From Bacillota bacterium (GTDB lineage Bacteria; Bacillota; Clostridia; UBA1381): a DNA stretch of 5,795 bases. The notes beneath the pieces are model-generated. The model had not been told where the DNA came from. It made no database searches and was given only the letters and a program-made list of their open reading frames with translations. The stretch spans positions 1 through 5,795 of the forward strand of contig JAJQAT010000105.1 in NCBI GenBank assembly GCA_021203665.1, given 5' to 3'. This document shows, piece after piece, positions 1-4,900 of the stretch. Numbering within the stretch: position 1 is the stretch's first letter; the number at the start of each line of letters is the position of its first letter. Made by a program: the position numbers and the translations under genes.

Positions 1-17
1 GTGTTATAATATAACAG
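1..17 (+). promoter_or_regulatory. Partial promoter (-10 element) for the phosphodiesterase-kinase operon
   Basis: A perfect TATAAT hexamer lies at 5-10, preceded by TG plus one base at 2-4, which makes an extended -10 element. The expected -35 position falls outside the window. Transcription would begin near 17, giving a leader of about 90 nt before the ATG at 108. The -10 sits inside a 6-bp inverted repeat, TGTTAT (2-7) and ATAACA (11-16), separated by AAT. The 13-mer GTGTTATAATATA at 1-13 recurs exactly at the murA promoter (3356-3368). The promoter call is inferred from consensus only. Confidence 0.55.
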
Positions 18-48
18 AGTAGTTTTAGATATTTATAGAAATTCACAG

Positions 49-61
49 CCGCCGAGGGCGG
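49..61 (+). other. GC stem-loop in the leader of the phosphodiesterase gene
   Basis: CCGCC (49-53) and GGCGG (57-61) form a 5-bp GC stem with a GAG loop. A flanking 7-bp AT stem, TATTTAT (30-36) with ATAAATA (63-69), can close around it, leaving a 12-nt bulge on the left side. No T-run follows, so it is not an intrinsic terminator for + strand transcription. The same stem sequence with a different loop occurs in the ftsQ leader (4871-4884). Possible roles are mRNA stabilisation or a remnant of a repeat; neither is shown. Confidence 0.4.
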
Positions 62-107
62 AATAAATAAAAAATGTCAGATTAGGGAGTATCGGAGGTG
101 CGCGTAT

Positions 108-2270
108 ATGTCAGAGGGAAATGAAAAACAATTATTAAACAGAATAGAGTACCTTGAAGAGGAACTGAAAAAAGAAAAATCCTTTGATAAGCTTACGGGA
201 CTGTATAACAGGGATACTTTTACAGAAAGCGTCAGAAACAGATTCGCAAAGCATCCGGACAGGAATTACGTCATAGTGTGTCTGGATGTTGAAAAATTTA
301 AATTTATAAACGACAGATTCGGCTTCGTGGAGGGCGACAGGCTCCTGATTTATATAGGAGAAAAGCTCCAGGAGAGAGCGAAGAAATACAATCTTCCCGC
401 GAGCCGCCTTTCATCGGATATATTCGCCTTTCTTGACGAGGATGAAAATATAAATCCCGAGCCGTTCGGCGCGGAGGTTCAAGGCTGGGTCAAGAATTAT
501 CCGCTGGACATAGATATAAAAATCATAGTCGGTATTTACCATGTCGAGGCTCAAAACATACCGGTAAGACTCATGTGCGACAGAGCCAAGGTTGCCATTG
601 ACACCGTTAAAAACAACTACATGGTAAACGTCGCGGAGTACAACAAAAACGTGCGCGACTATATGTTCTCGCAGTACGAGCTTTTAAACGACGCGGAGCG
701 CGCCTTTGAAAATCATGAGTTTAAGGTATATCTCCAGCCTAAGTTCGACATACGCACGAATAAGGTTGTGGGCGCGGAAAGCCTTGTAAGATGGGAGCAT
801 CCGAAAAAGGGATTGATATTCCCGAAGGATTTCATACCTCTTTTTGAGCAGAATATGCTTATAACAAAGCTTGATGAGTACATATGGGAGGAAACCTGCC
901 GCCTTATCAGATCATGGATAGACAAGGGCTACTGTGCGGTTCCCGTGTCGGTAAACGTGTCGAGGCTTGATATTTACTCGCTTGAAATATCAAATAAATT
1001 TGTTGTTTTTACCGATAAATATAACATAAAAAGAGATTTTATTGAAATAGAAATAACCGAAAGCGCGTTTACGAATGACGAGGAAAAGATTATTAAGGTT
1101 GTTGACGAGCTGCGGAATCTCGGCTTTAAGGTGCTTATGGACGATTTTGGCAGCGGATATTCGTCGCTCAATATATTAAAGGATATTAACGTCGATGTGC
1201 TGAAGATAGACACGCGCTTCCTGGAACCCGGACCGAGCGATAACAACAAGGGCAAGGAAATCCTGGAGTCCGTTATACGCATGGCAAAATGGATAGGCTT
1301 GCAAACCATAGCCGAGGGCGTGGAAACGGAGGATCAAAAGAAATTCCTTATGGATTTGGGCTGCTACTACGCGCAGGGATTCTATTTCTCAAAGCCAATA
1401 TCGAGCGAAAAGTTTGAGGAGCTTATAAAGAATCCGGACAATGTAATGACGGATGAGCTGCATATGTCGTACGAGAATACGATAGCGATAGAGGAGCTGT
1501 TCCATTCCGATTTCATGACGGAGAACCTTTTGAATAATATACTTGGCGGCGTCGCGATTTACGCCTTTGACGGCAAGGAGGACGTGCAGCTGATGAAGGC
1601 GAACGAGTATTATTACGATTTAACGAGGAATTGTATGCCGAACGCGGATGAAAAGATGACGAGAGTACTTGACAATATTCATCCCGACGACAGGAAAAAG
1701 GTGCTTAAAGCGTTTAAAGCGGCTAAAAATTCCGGCACGCGCGGCGAGTCCGTGCAGGTCAGAAAGATTAGCAGCGATAAGCAAATATGGCTCACGGTTA
1801 AGCTGTTTTTCCTTGCCGAGCGCGAGGAATACGAGATGTATTACGCGTCCGTGTCCGACTCTACAGAGCAGATGAGAATAATGGAAGAGCTGAATATGTC
1901 AAGGCTGAGCTTTGAAACCGCGCTTGATCTGATTGAGGCTGTTGTTCTTGAATATGACTTTGCCACCGGAATACTGTCGACAAAAACAAAGGCGCACCGC
2001 GCCAAGGATTATATTTTGGGCAAGGACGTGGAAAACGCTTGCGACACGCTGGTGAATGACCATATTGTTCACCCCGGCTCGATAGTCGCGTTCGAGAAAA
2101 TGTGCGCGGATATTAAGACCAACAAAGAGCCTGTCACCGATCTTTTGGATTTGAAGCACACCAATAATACGTATAAGCGCTGTAAGGTTACCGCAAAGCC
2201 CGTATATATTGAAGGAAAACTGGTTAAAGCTATAATCGTAATAAAAAGCACAGGTCAAATAGTAAGCTGA
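108..2270 (+). CDS. Cyclic-di-GMP phosphodiesterase: degenerate GGDEF, EAL, C-terminal PAS-like region
   Basis: This 720-residue protein has no signal peptide or membrane segment, so it should be cytosolic. A short charged coiled coil (about 5-25) leads into a GGDEF domain (about 26-180) that keeps DKLTGLYNR (27-35), D60, N68 and D77. Its signature loop is SSDIF (102-106) instead of GGDEF, and there is no RxxD inhibitory site before it, so cyclase activity is unlikely. The EAL domain (about 190-440) has the variant ESL (224-226) but retains the expected metal-binding and catalytic set: E224, N283, E315, D345, D346, K366, E403 and Q423, with spacing close to characterised EAL enzymes, plus the DDFGSGYSS loop. 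It should therefore hydrolyse c-di-GMP to pGpG. Residues about 470-590 look like a PAS domain (HPDD at 525-528), and 595-716 may be a second, weaker one. The start is set by GGAGGTG at 94-100, 7 nt before the ATG. The signal sensed is unknown. Confidence 0.93.
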   Translation: MSEGNEKQLLNRIEYLEEELKKEKSFDKLTGLYNRDTFTESVRNRFAKHPDRNYVIVCLDVEKFKFINDRFGFVEGDRLLIYIGEKLQERAKKYNLPASRLSSDIFAFLDEDENINPEPFGAEVQGWVKNYPLDIDIKIIVGIYHVEAQNIPVRLMCDRAKVAIDTVKNNYMVNVAEYNKNVRDYMFSQYELLNDAERAFENHEFKVYLQPKFDIRTNKVVGAESLVRWEHPKKGLIFPKDFIPLFEQNMLITKLDEYIWEETCRLIRSWIDKGYCAVPVSVNVSRLDIYSLEISNKFVVFTDKYNIKRDFIEIEITESAFTNDEEKIIKVVDELRNLGFKVLMDDFGSGYSSLNILKDINVDVLKIDTRFLEPGPSDNNKGKEILESVIRMAKWIGLQTIAEGVETEDQKKFLMDLGCYYAQGFYFSKPISSEKFEELIKNPDNVMTDELHMSYENTIAIEELFHSDFMTENLLNNILGGVAIYAFDGKEDVQLMKANEYYYDLTRNCMPNADEKMTRVLDNIHPDDRKKVLKAFKAAKNSGTRGESVQVRKISSDKQIWLTVKLFFLAEREEYEMYYASVSDSTEQMRIMEELNMSRLSFETALDLIEAVVLEYDFATGILSTKTKAHRAKDYILGKDVENACDTLVNDHIVHPGSIVAFEKMCADIKTNKEPVTDLLDLKHTNNTYKRCKVTAKPVYIEGKLVKAIIVIKSTGQIVS

Positions 2271-2284
2271 CGGGAGAGACATCG

Positions 2285-3238
2285 ATGTATATAGGAATAG
2301 ACTTGGGCGGCACCAATATCGCGGCGGGCTGCGTCGGCGGGGACGGCAAAATACTCTCAAAGAGCAGTATGCCGACCTTAAAGGGCAGGAGCTATAAGGA
2401 AATTGTCAAGGATATGGCAACGCTTTGCGAGCGCGTCACGCGCGGCGCGGGACTTTGCATGAGCGATATTAAAGCGATAGGCATAGGAAGCCCGGGCACT
2501 GTTGACAGCGAAAACGGAGTTGTAGTGTACGCGGGTAATCTGCGCTTTAAAAAAGCGCCCGTTGCCGCCGAGATAAAAAAGTATTTTGATTTGCCGGTAT
2601 ACATGGAAAACGACGCCAACGCGGCGGCATACGGCGAGTATATTGTCTGCGGACACGATGCCGACAGCTTTGTGTTTATAACTCTCGGCACCGGAGTGGG
2701 CGGCGGAATCATTATTAATAAGAAGATTTACCGCGGCTTTAACAGCGCCGGAGCCGAAATAGGTCATATCTGTATGGAAATGAACGGTATAGAATGCACC
2801 TGCGGCAGACGCGGCTGCTTTGAACGATACGCGTCGGTCACCGCGCTTAGGGAGCAAACCTCCGAGATGATGAAAAAACATCCCGAATCGTCAATGAACA
2901 AATGGGTAAAAAGAAAGGGTCACGTAAGCGGCAGAACCGCGTTTGAGTGCGCGAAAGCGGGAGACGAGGCGGCTGTAGAGGTCAAAAACAACTACATCCG
3001 ATATATTGCCGAGGGAATTACAAATATTGTAAACATATTCCAGCCGGAAATACTTGTCATAGGCGGCGGAATAAGCAAAGAGGGCGATGTTTTGCTCGAA
3101 CCGATTAAGGAATTTGTATATAAATATGATTTCAATAAATATATGCCGAAAACCGACATAAGAATTGCCAAGCTGTTTAACGACGCGGGCATAGTCGGCG
3201 CGGCAATGGCGGCGAAGAGCAATATTGAAAGGCACTGA
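2285..3238 (+). CDS. ROK-family sugar kinase, probable glucokinase
   Basis: This 317-residue protein has the full ROK architecture and would phosphorylate a hexose with ATP in the cytosol. The N-terminal phosphate-binding motif is DLGGTN (6-11), followed by GIGSPGTVD (66-74). The catalytic aspartate is D110 in ENDAN, and GTGVGGG lies at 135-141. The ROK zinc site is intact: ExGH (158-161) supplies H161, and CTCGRRGC supplies C171, C173 and C178. IGGGIS near 259-264 belongs to the C-terminal nucleotide-binding part. There is no N-terminal helix-turn-helix, so it is a kinase rather than a ROK repressor. Its length matches bacterial glucokinases (about 310-325), and glucose is the likeliest substrate, but ROK specificity is hard to read from sequence; N-acetylhexosamine or another hexose is possible. 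The start follows GGGAG at 2272-2276 with an 8-nt spacer. It begins 14 nt after the phosphodiesterase stop, so the two are probably one operon. Confidence 0.9.
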   Translation: MYIGIDLGGTNIAAGCVGGDGKILSKSSMPTLKGRSYKEIVKDMATLCERVTRGAGLCMSDIKAIGIGSPGTVDSENGVVVYAGNLRFKKAPVAAEIKKYFDLPVYMENDANAAAYGEYIVCGHDADSFVFITLGTGVGGGIIINKKIYRGFNSAGAEIGHICMEMNGIECTCGRRGCFERYASVTALREQTSEMMKKHPESSMNKWVKRKGHVSGRTAFECAKAGDEAAVEVKNNYIRYIAEGITNIVNIFQPEILVIGGGISKEGDVLLEPIKEFVYKYDFNKYMPKTDIRIAKLFNDAGIVGAAMAAKSNIERH

Positions 3239-3260
3239 TGTGTCTTTCTTTTTTTGTTTT
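3227..3260 (+). terminator. Intrinsic terminator overlapping the end of the kinase gene
   Basis: GAAAGGCAC (3227-3235) pairs with GTGTCTTTC (3240-3248) over 9 bp, including one G-U pair, around the 4-nt loop TGAT. Seven T residues follow directly (3249-3255), then G and four more T. The upstream arm is the last three codons of the kinase gene and the TGA stop lies in the loop. This closes the phosphodiesterase-kinase unit and separates it from murA. Confidence 0.8.
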
Positions 3261-3292
3261 ACAGGGGTTATCCGTTTCGACAAGCCTTGCAT

Positions 3293-3319
3293 TGTTACAT
3301 TGATGTTAAGGGTATGTTA
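3293..3319 (+). repeat. Three TGTTA direct repeats at 11-bp spacing
   Basis: TGTTA occurs at 3293-3297, 3304-3308 and 3315-3319, exactly 11 bp apart, about one turn of B-DNA. They lie just upstream of the murA promoter. The same pentamer overlaps the murA -10 (3357-3361), 42 bp from the third copy. This arrangement is compatible with a regulator binding one face of the helix, but the units are short and the region is AT-rich, so chance is possible. Confidence 0.35.
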
Positions 3320-3340
3320 TTTTTGCAAGTCAACCCTTAA
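3306..3340. repeat. 8-bp inverted repeat abutting the murA -35
   Basis: TTAAGGGT (3306-3313) and ACCCTTAA (3333-3340) are perfect inverted copies with a 19-bp spacer, 27 bp centre to centre. The right copy overlaps the proposed murA -35 (3337-3342), so a dimeric protein bound here could control the promoter. No T-run follows that would favour a terminator. Confidence 0.4.
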
Positions 3341-3365
3341 AAAATCGTACAACTTGTGTTATAAT
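3337..3365 (+). promoter_or_regulatory. murA promoter (sigma-A type, extended -10)
   Basis: A perfect TATAAT lies at 3360-3365 with the extended -10 dinucleotide TG at 3357-3358. TTAAAA (3337-3342) lies 17 bp upstream as a weak -35 (4 of 6 matches to TTGACA), a pattern expected when the extended -10 carries the promoter. Transcription should start near 3372, giving a leader of about 68 nt. Its place after a terminator and before murA supports it. Confidence 0.75.
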
Positions 3366-3376
3366 ATACAGTTGTA
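3348..3376. promoter_or_regulatory. Candidate operator: inverted repeat centred on the murA -10
   Basis: TACAACT (3348-3354) and AGTTGTA (3370-3376) are perfect 7-bp inverted copies separated by 15 bp, so the half-sites are 22 bp apart, about two helical turns. The -10 element (3360-3365) sits in the middle. A dimeric repressor bound here would block RNA polymerase. The operator role is inferred from symmetry and position only. Confidence 0.35.
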
Positions 3377-3388
3377 ACAGATTTTTAT

Positions 3389-3434
3389 ATATTTCGTATT
3401 ATAGCATATGAGAATATATTATAATGCGAGGTGT
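3389..3434 (+). promoter_or_regulatory. murA leader hairpin that can mask the Shine-Dalgarno sequence
   Basis: Bases 3389-3403 can pair without interruption with 3420-3434. The 15 pairs are mostly A-U, with two G-C and four G-U, and one more G-U (3404 with 3419) can be added, leaving a 14-nt loop. The 3' arm contains the whole GAGGTG Shine-Dalgarno sequence (3428-3433), and three U residues (3392-3394) face its AGG. The stem is weak in composition and could open with temperature or ligand binding, like an RNA thermometer, but AT-rich DNA can form such stems by chance. Confidence 0.45.
3428..3433 (+). promoter_or_regulatory. murA ribosome binding site (decides the start codon)
   Basis: GAGGTG is fully complementary to the 16S rRNA 3' end and lies 6 nt before GTG 3440. 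The alternative in-frame GTG at 3431 is inside this motif and has no Shine-Dalgarno sequence of its own, so 3440 is the better start. Confidence 0.8.
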
Positions 3435-3439
3435 TAAAA

Positions 3440-4690
3440 GTGGGCAAACTTATTATAAAGGGCGGCGAAAAAATAAGCGGCGAGATACGCGTGCAGGGCG
3501 CGAAGAACGCGGTGCTGCCCATTTTGGCTGCCACGGTGATGGCGGACGGAATAAGCGTCATAAAAAACTGCCCGTGTCTGAGAGATGTAGATAAAACAGA
3601 CCTTGTGCTTGAAAGGCTCGGCTGCAATGTAAAGCGCGAGGCGGACACCGTTACGGTTGACGCGCGCGGAATGTGCGATTGCAGGATATGTGAGGACCTT
3701 ATGCGTGAAATGAGGTCGTCCATAGTGTTTCTCGGCGCGATAATTTCACGGTGTAAAAAGGCTGTGGTCAGTATGCCGGGCGGCTGTCCGATAGGCTTGC
3801 GCCCGATAGACCTTCATCTGAAGGCACTGCGCGCTCTCGGCGTTGAAATTCGCGAGGAGCACGGCTACATAAAATGCGAAGCCGCCGAAATTACCGGCGG
3901 CGGCATACATCTTGATTTTCCGAGCGTCGGCGCGACGGAGAACGCGATGCTCGCGGCGGTATGCGCCAAGGGAAGCACAACCATTTCCAACGCGGCGCGC
4001 GAGCCGGAAATAACGGATTTGGGCAATTTCCTAAATAAAATGGGCGCGAGGGTACACGGCGCCGGCTCAAGCGTAATAACCATAGACGGAGTGGAAAAGC
4101 TCCGCGGCGCGGAATACACGATAATGCCCGACCGCATAGTCGCCGCCACCTATCTTGCGGCGTCGGCGATAACGGGCGGCGAGATGTGCCTCAGAGGCGT
4201 AAATCCGCGTGATATGCGGGCAATGCTCCACGTGCTTACGGAAATGGGCGCGGAAATAAAATGTGAAAAAAACAGGATAATACAGACCGCGCCGAACAGA
4301 CTTAAAAGCGTACATACAATAAGAACAATGCCGTATCCGGGATTTCCGACGGATATACAGTCCCCGTTCATGTCGCTCGCGGCGACGGCGAGGGGAACGA
4401 GCGTTTTTATTGAAAATATATTTGAAAACAGATTTCAACACGTTGACGAGCTGACGAGGATGGGCGCGGACATAAAGGTTGAGGGCAGAAGCGCGGTAGT
4501 GCGCGGCGTAAAGGAGCTTCAGGGCGCAAACGTGGTCGCGAGGGAGCTGCGCGGCGGCGCGGCGCTTGTTGTCGCGGCACTTGCCGCGAACGGGATAACT
4601 GCCGTAAGCGGCACGGAATTTATAGACAGGGGATATGAAAGCATAGAAAAATATCTGCTCAGCTGCGGTGCCAATATAAGACGGGAATGA
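3440..4690 (+). CDS. murA: UDP-N-acetylglucosamine 1-carboxyvinyltransferase MurA
   Basis: MurA transfers enolpyruvate from phosphoenolpyruvate to UDP-N-acetylglucosamine, the first committed step of peptidoglycan synthesis, in the cytosol. With the GTG start at 3440 the product has 416 residues, close to E. coli MurA (419). Key residues fall at or next to the E. coli positions: K22-N23 in GAKN, the active-site cysteine C116 in PGGCPIG (so the enzyme is the fosfomycin-sensitive Cys type), R121, DFPSVGATENAM in mid-protein, the catalytic aspartate D305 in PGFPTDIQ, and R397 in DRGYE near the C-terminus. A clostridial-style MRSSIVFLGA replaces the usual MRAS segment. A longer form from GTG 3431 adds three residues but lacks a ribosome binding site. 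The gene has its own promoter and is followed by ftsQ, as in clostridial dcw clusters. Firmicutes often carry two MurA paralogues; the dcw location suggests, but does not prove, that this is the main one. Confidence 0.96.
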   Translation: MGKLIIKGGEKISGEIRVQGAKNAVLPILAATVMADGISVIKNCPCLRDVDKTDLVLERLGCNVKREADTVTVDARGMCDCRICEDLMREMRSSIVFLGAIISRCKKAVVSMPGGCPIGLRPIDLHLKALRALGVEIREEHGYIKCEAAEITGGGIHLDFPSVGATENAMLAAVCAKGSTTISNAAREPEITDLGNFLNKMGARVHGAGSSVITIDGVEKLRGAEYTIMPDRIVAATYLAASAITGGEMCLRGVNPRDMRAMLHVLTEMGAEIKCEKNRIIQTAPNRLKSVHTIRTMPYPGFPTDIQSPFMSLAATARGTSVFIENIFENRFQHVDELTRMGADIKVEGRSAVVRGVKELQGANVVARELRGGAALVVAALAANGITAVSGTEFIDRGYESIEKYLLSCGANIRRE

Positions 4691-4741
4691 TAACATGAAA
4701 AATAAACTGCGCAGCTTACTATTATTCGGAGCTTGAAGTAT

Positions 4742-4781
4742 AAGGCTCAGCACCTTTTGCCTGTGGCAAAAGGTCAGCCTT
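4742..4781 (+). other. Long stem-loop between murA and ftsQ
   Basis: ACCTTTTGCC (4752-4761) and GGCAAAAGGT (4765-4774) form a perfect 10-bp stem with a TGT loop. An outer 6-bp stem, AAGGCT (4742-4747) with AGCCTT (4776-4781), extends it across a small internal loop. No T-run follows on the + strand, so it is not a standard intrinsic terminator. It could be an RNA processing or attenuation element, or part of a dispersed extragenic repeat. Confidence 0.65.
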
Positions 4782-4805
4782 ACGGCTGCCCGCATTTCTT
4801 TGCGG
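4775..4805 (+). other. Two further small stem-loops, the first competing with the long hairpin
   Basis: CAGCC (4775-4779) pairs with GGCTG (4784-4788) around TTAC. CCGCA (4790-4794) pairs with TGCGG (4801-4805) around a 6-nt loop. The first shares bases 4776-4779 with the outer stem of the 4742-4781 hairpin, so the two pairings exclude each other. Together these make a compact array of inverted repeats. Confidence 0.45.
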
Positions 4806-4859
4806 TGCGAATACGACTGCGCTCCTCATAACAGCAATCTGCTTGTTTCTTTTCCACGT

Positions 4860-4865
4860 TATAAT
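4860..4865 (+). promoter_or_regulatory. Probable -10 element of an ftsQ promoter
   Basis: A perfect TATAAT lies 36 bp upstream of the ftsQ ATG, in the same GTTATAAT context as the promoters at 3-10 and 3358-3365. I find no convincing -35: the hexamer at 17-bp spacing is a poor match and there is no extended -10 TG. Transcription would start near 4872. ftsQ may also be read from the murA promoter. Confidence 0.45.
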
Positions 4866-4870
4866 TTGTG

Positions 4871-4884
4871 CCGCCGCAAGGCGG
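4871..4884 (+). other. GNRA-capped hairpin at the predicted 5' end of the ftsQ transcript
   Basis: CCGCC (4871-4875) and GGCGG (4880-4884) form a 5-bp GC stem closed by the GCAA tetraloop, a member of the very stable GNRA class. If the -10 at 4860-4865 is used, the stem begins at about the first transcribed base. It ends 6 nt before the ftsQ ribosome binding site. Only TTT follows, so it is a poor terminator. Confidence 0.5.
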
Positions 4885-4890
4885 TTTAAT

Positions 4891-4894
4891 GGAG
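4891..4894 (+). promoter_or_regulatory. ftsQ ribosome binding site (decides the start codon)
   Basis: GGAG lies 6 nt before ATG 4901. The in-frame ATG at 4889 overlaps this motif and has no Shine-Dalgarno sequence upstream, only the GC hairpin, so 4901 is preferred. Confidence 0.65.
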
Positions 4895-4900
4895 ATCGAT

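Noticed and set aside
74..85. Three-codon ATG frame in the first leader
   Set aside because: It has no ribosome binding site and is too short to support as a gene.
777..785. ESL instead of EAL as evidence of an inactive phosphodiesterase
   Set aside because: The metal-binding glutamate E224 is kept and all other expected catalytic residues are present; the Ala-to-Ser change is conservative.
1899..2881. Long - strand open frames at 1899-2360 and 2378-2881
   Set aside because: Both are antisense to the phosphodiesterase and kinase genes, low-complexity in composition and without family motifs.
3314..3332. A - strand TTGACT as the -35 of a divergent promoter
   Set aside because: No acceptable -10 follows at 16-18 bp on the - strand and no - strand gene lies downstream.
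3420..3425. Second TATAAT just before murA
   Set aside because: Transcription from it would begin at or after the Shine-Dalgarno sequence, and no -35 is present at a suitable distance; its bases are better explained as the 3' arm of the leader hairpin.
3431..3439. Upstream GTG start for murA
   Set aside because: The codon is part of the GAGGTG Shine-Dalgarno sequence that serves GTG 3440, and nothing resembling a ribosome binding site precedes it.
3674..3691. Cys-rich CxCxxC segment (C79, C81, C84) in MurA as a metal or redox site
   Set aside because: It lies in a variable surface stretch before MRSS, there is no fourth ligand nearby, and clostridial proteins often have scattered cysteines; no good reason to call a metal site.
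4067..4795. 242-codon open frame on the - strand across the end of murA
   Set aside because: It lies antisense to a clearly functional murA; the translation is rich in Arg, Tyr and Ala with no recognisable domain, as expected for a shadow of biased codon use.
4889..4900. Upstream ATG start for ftsQ
   Set aside because: It overlaps the GGAG motif used by ATG 4901 and is preceded by a GC hairpin rather than a ribosome binding site.
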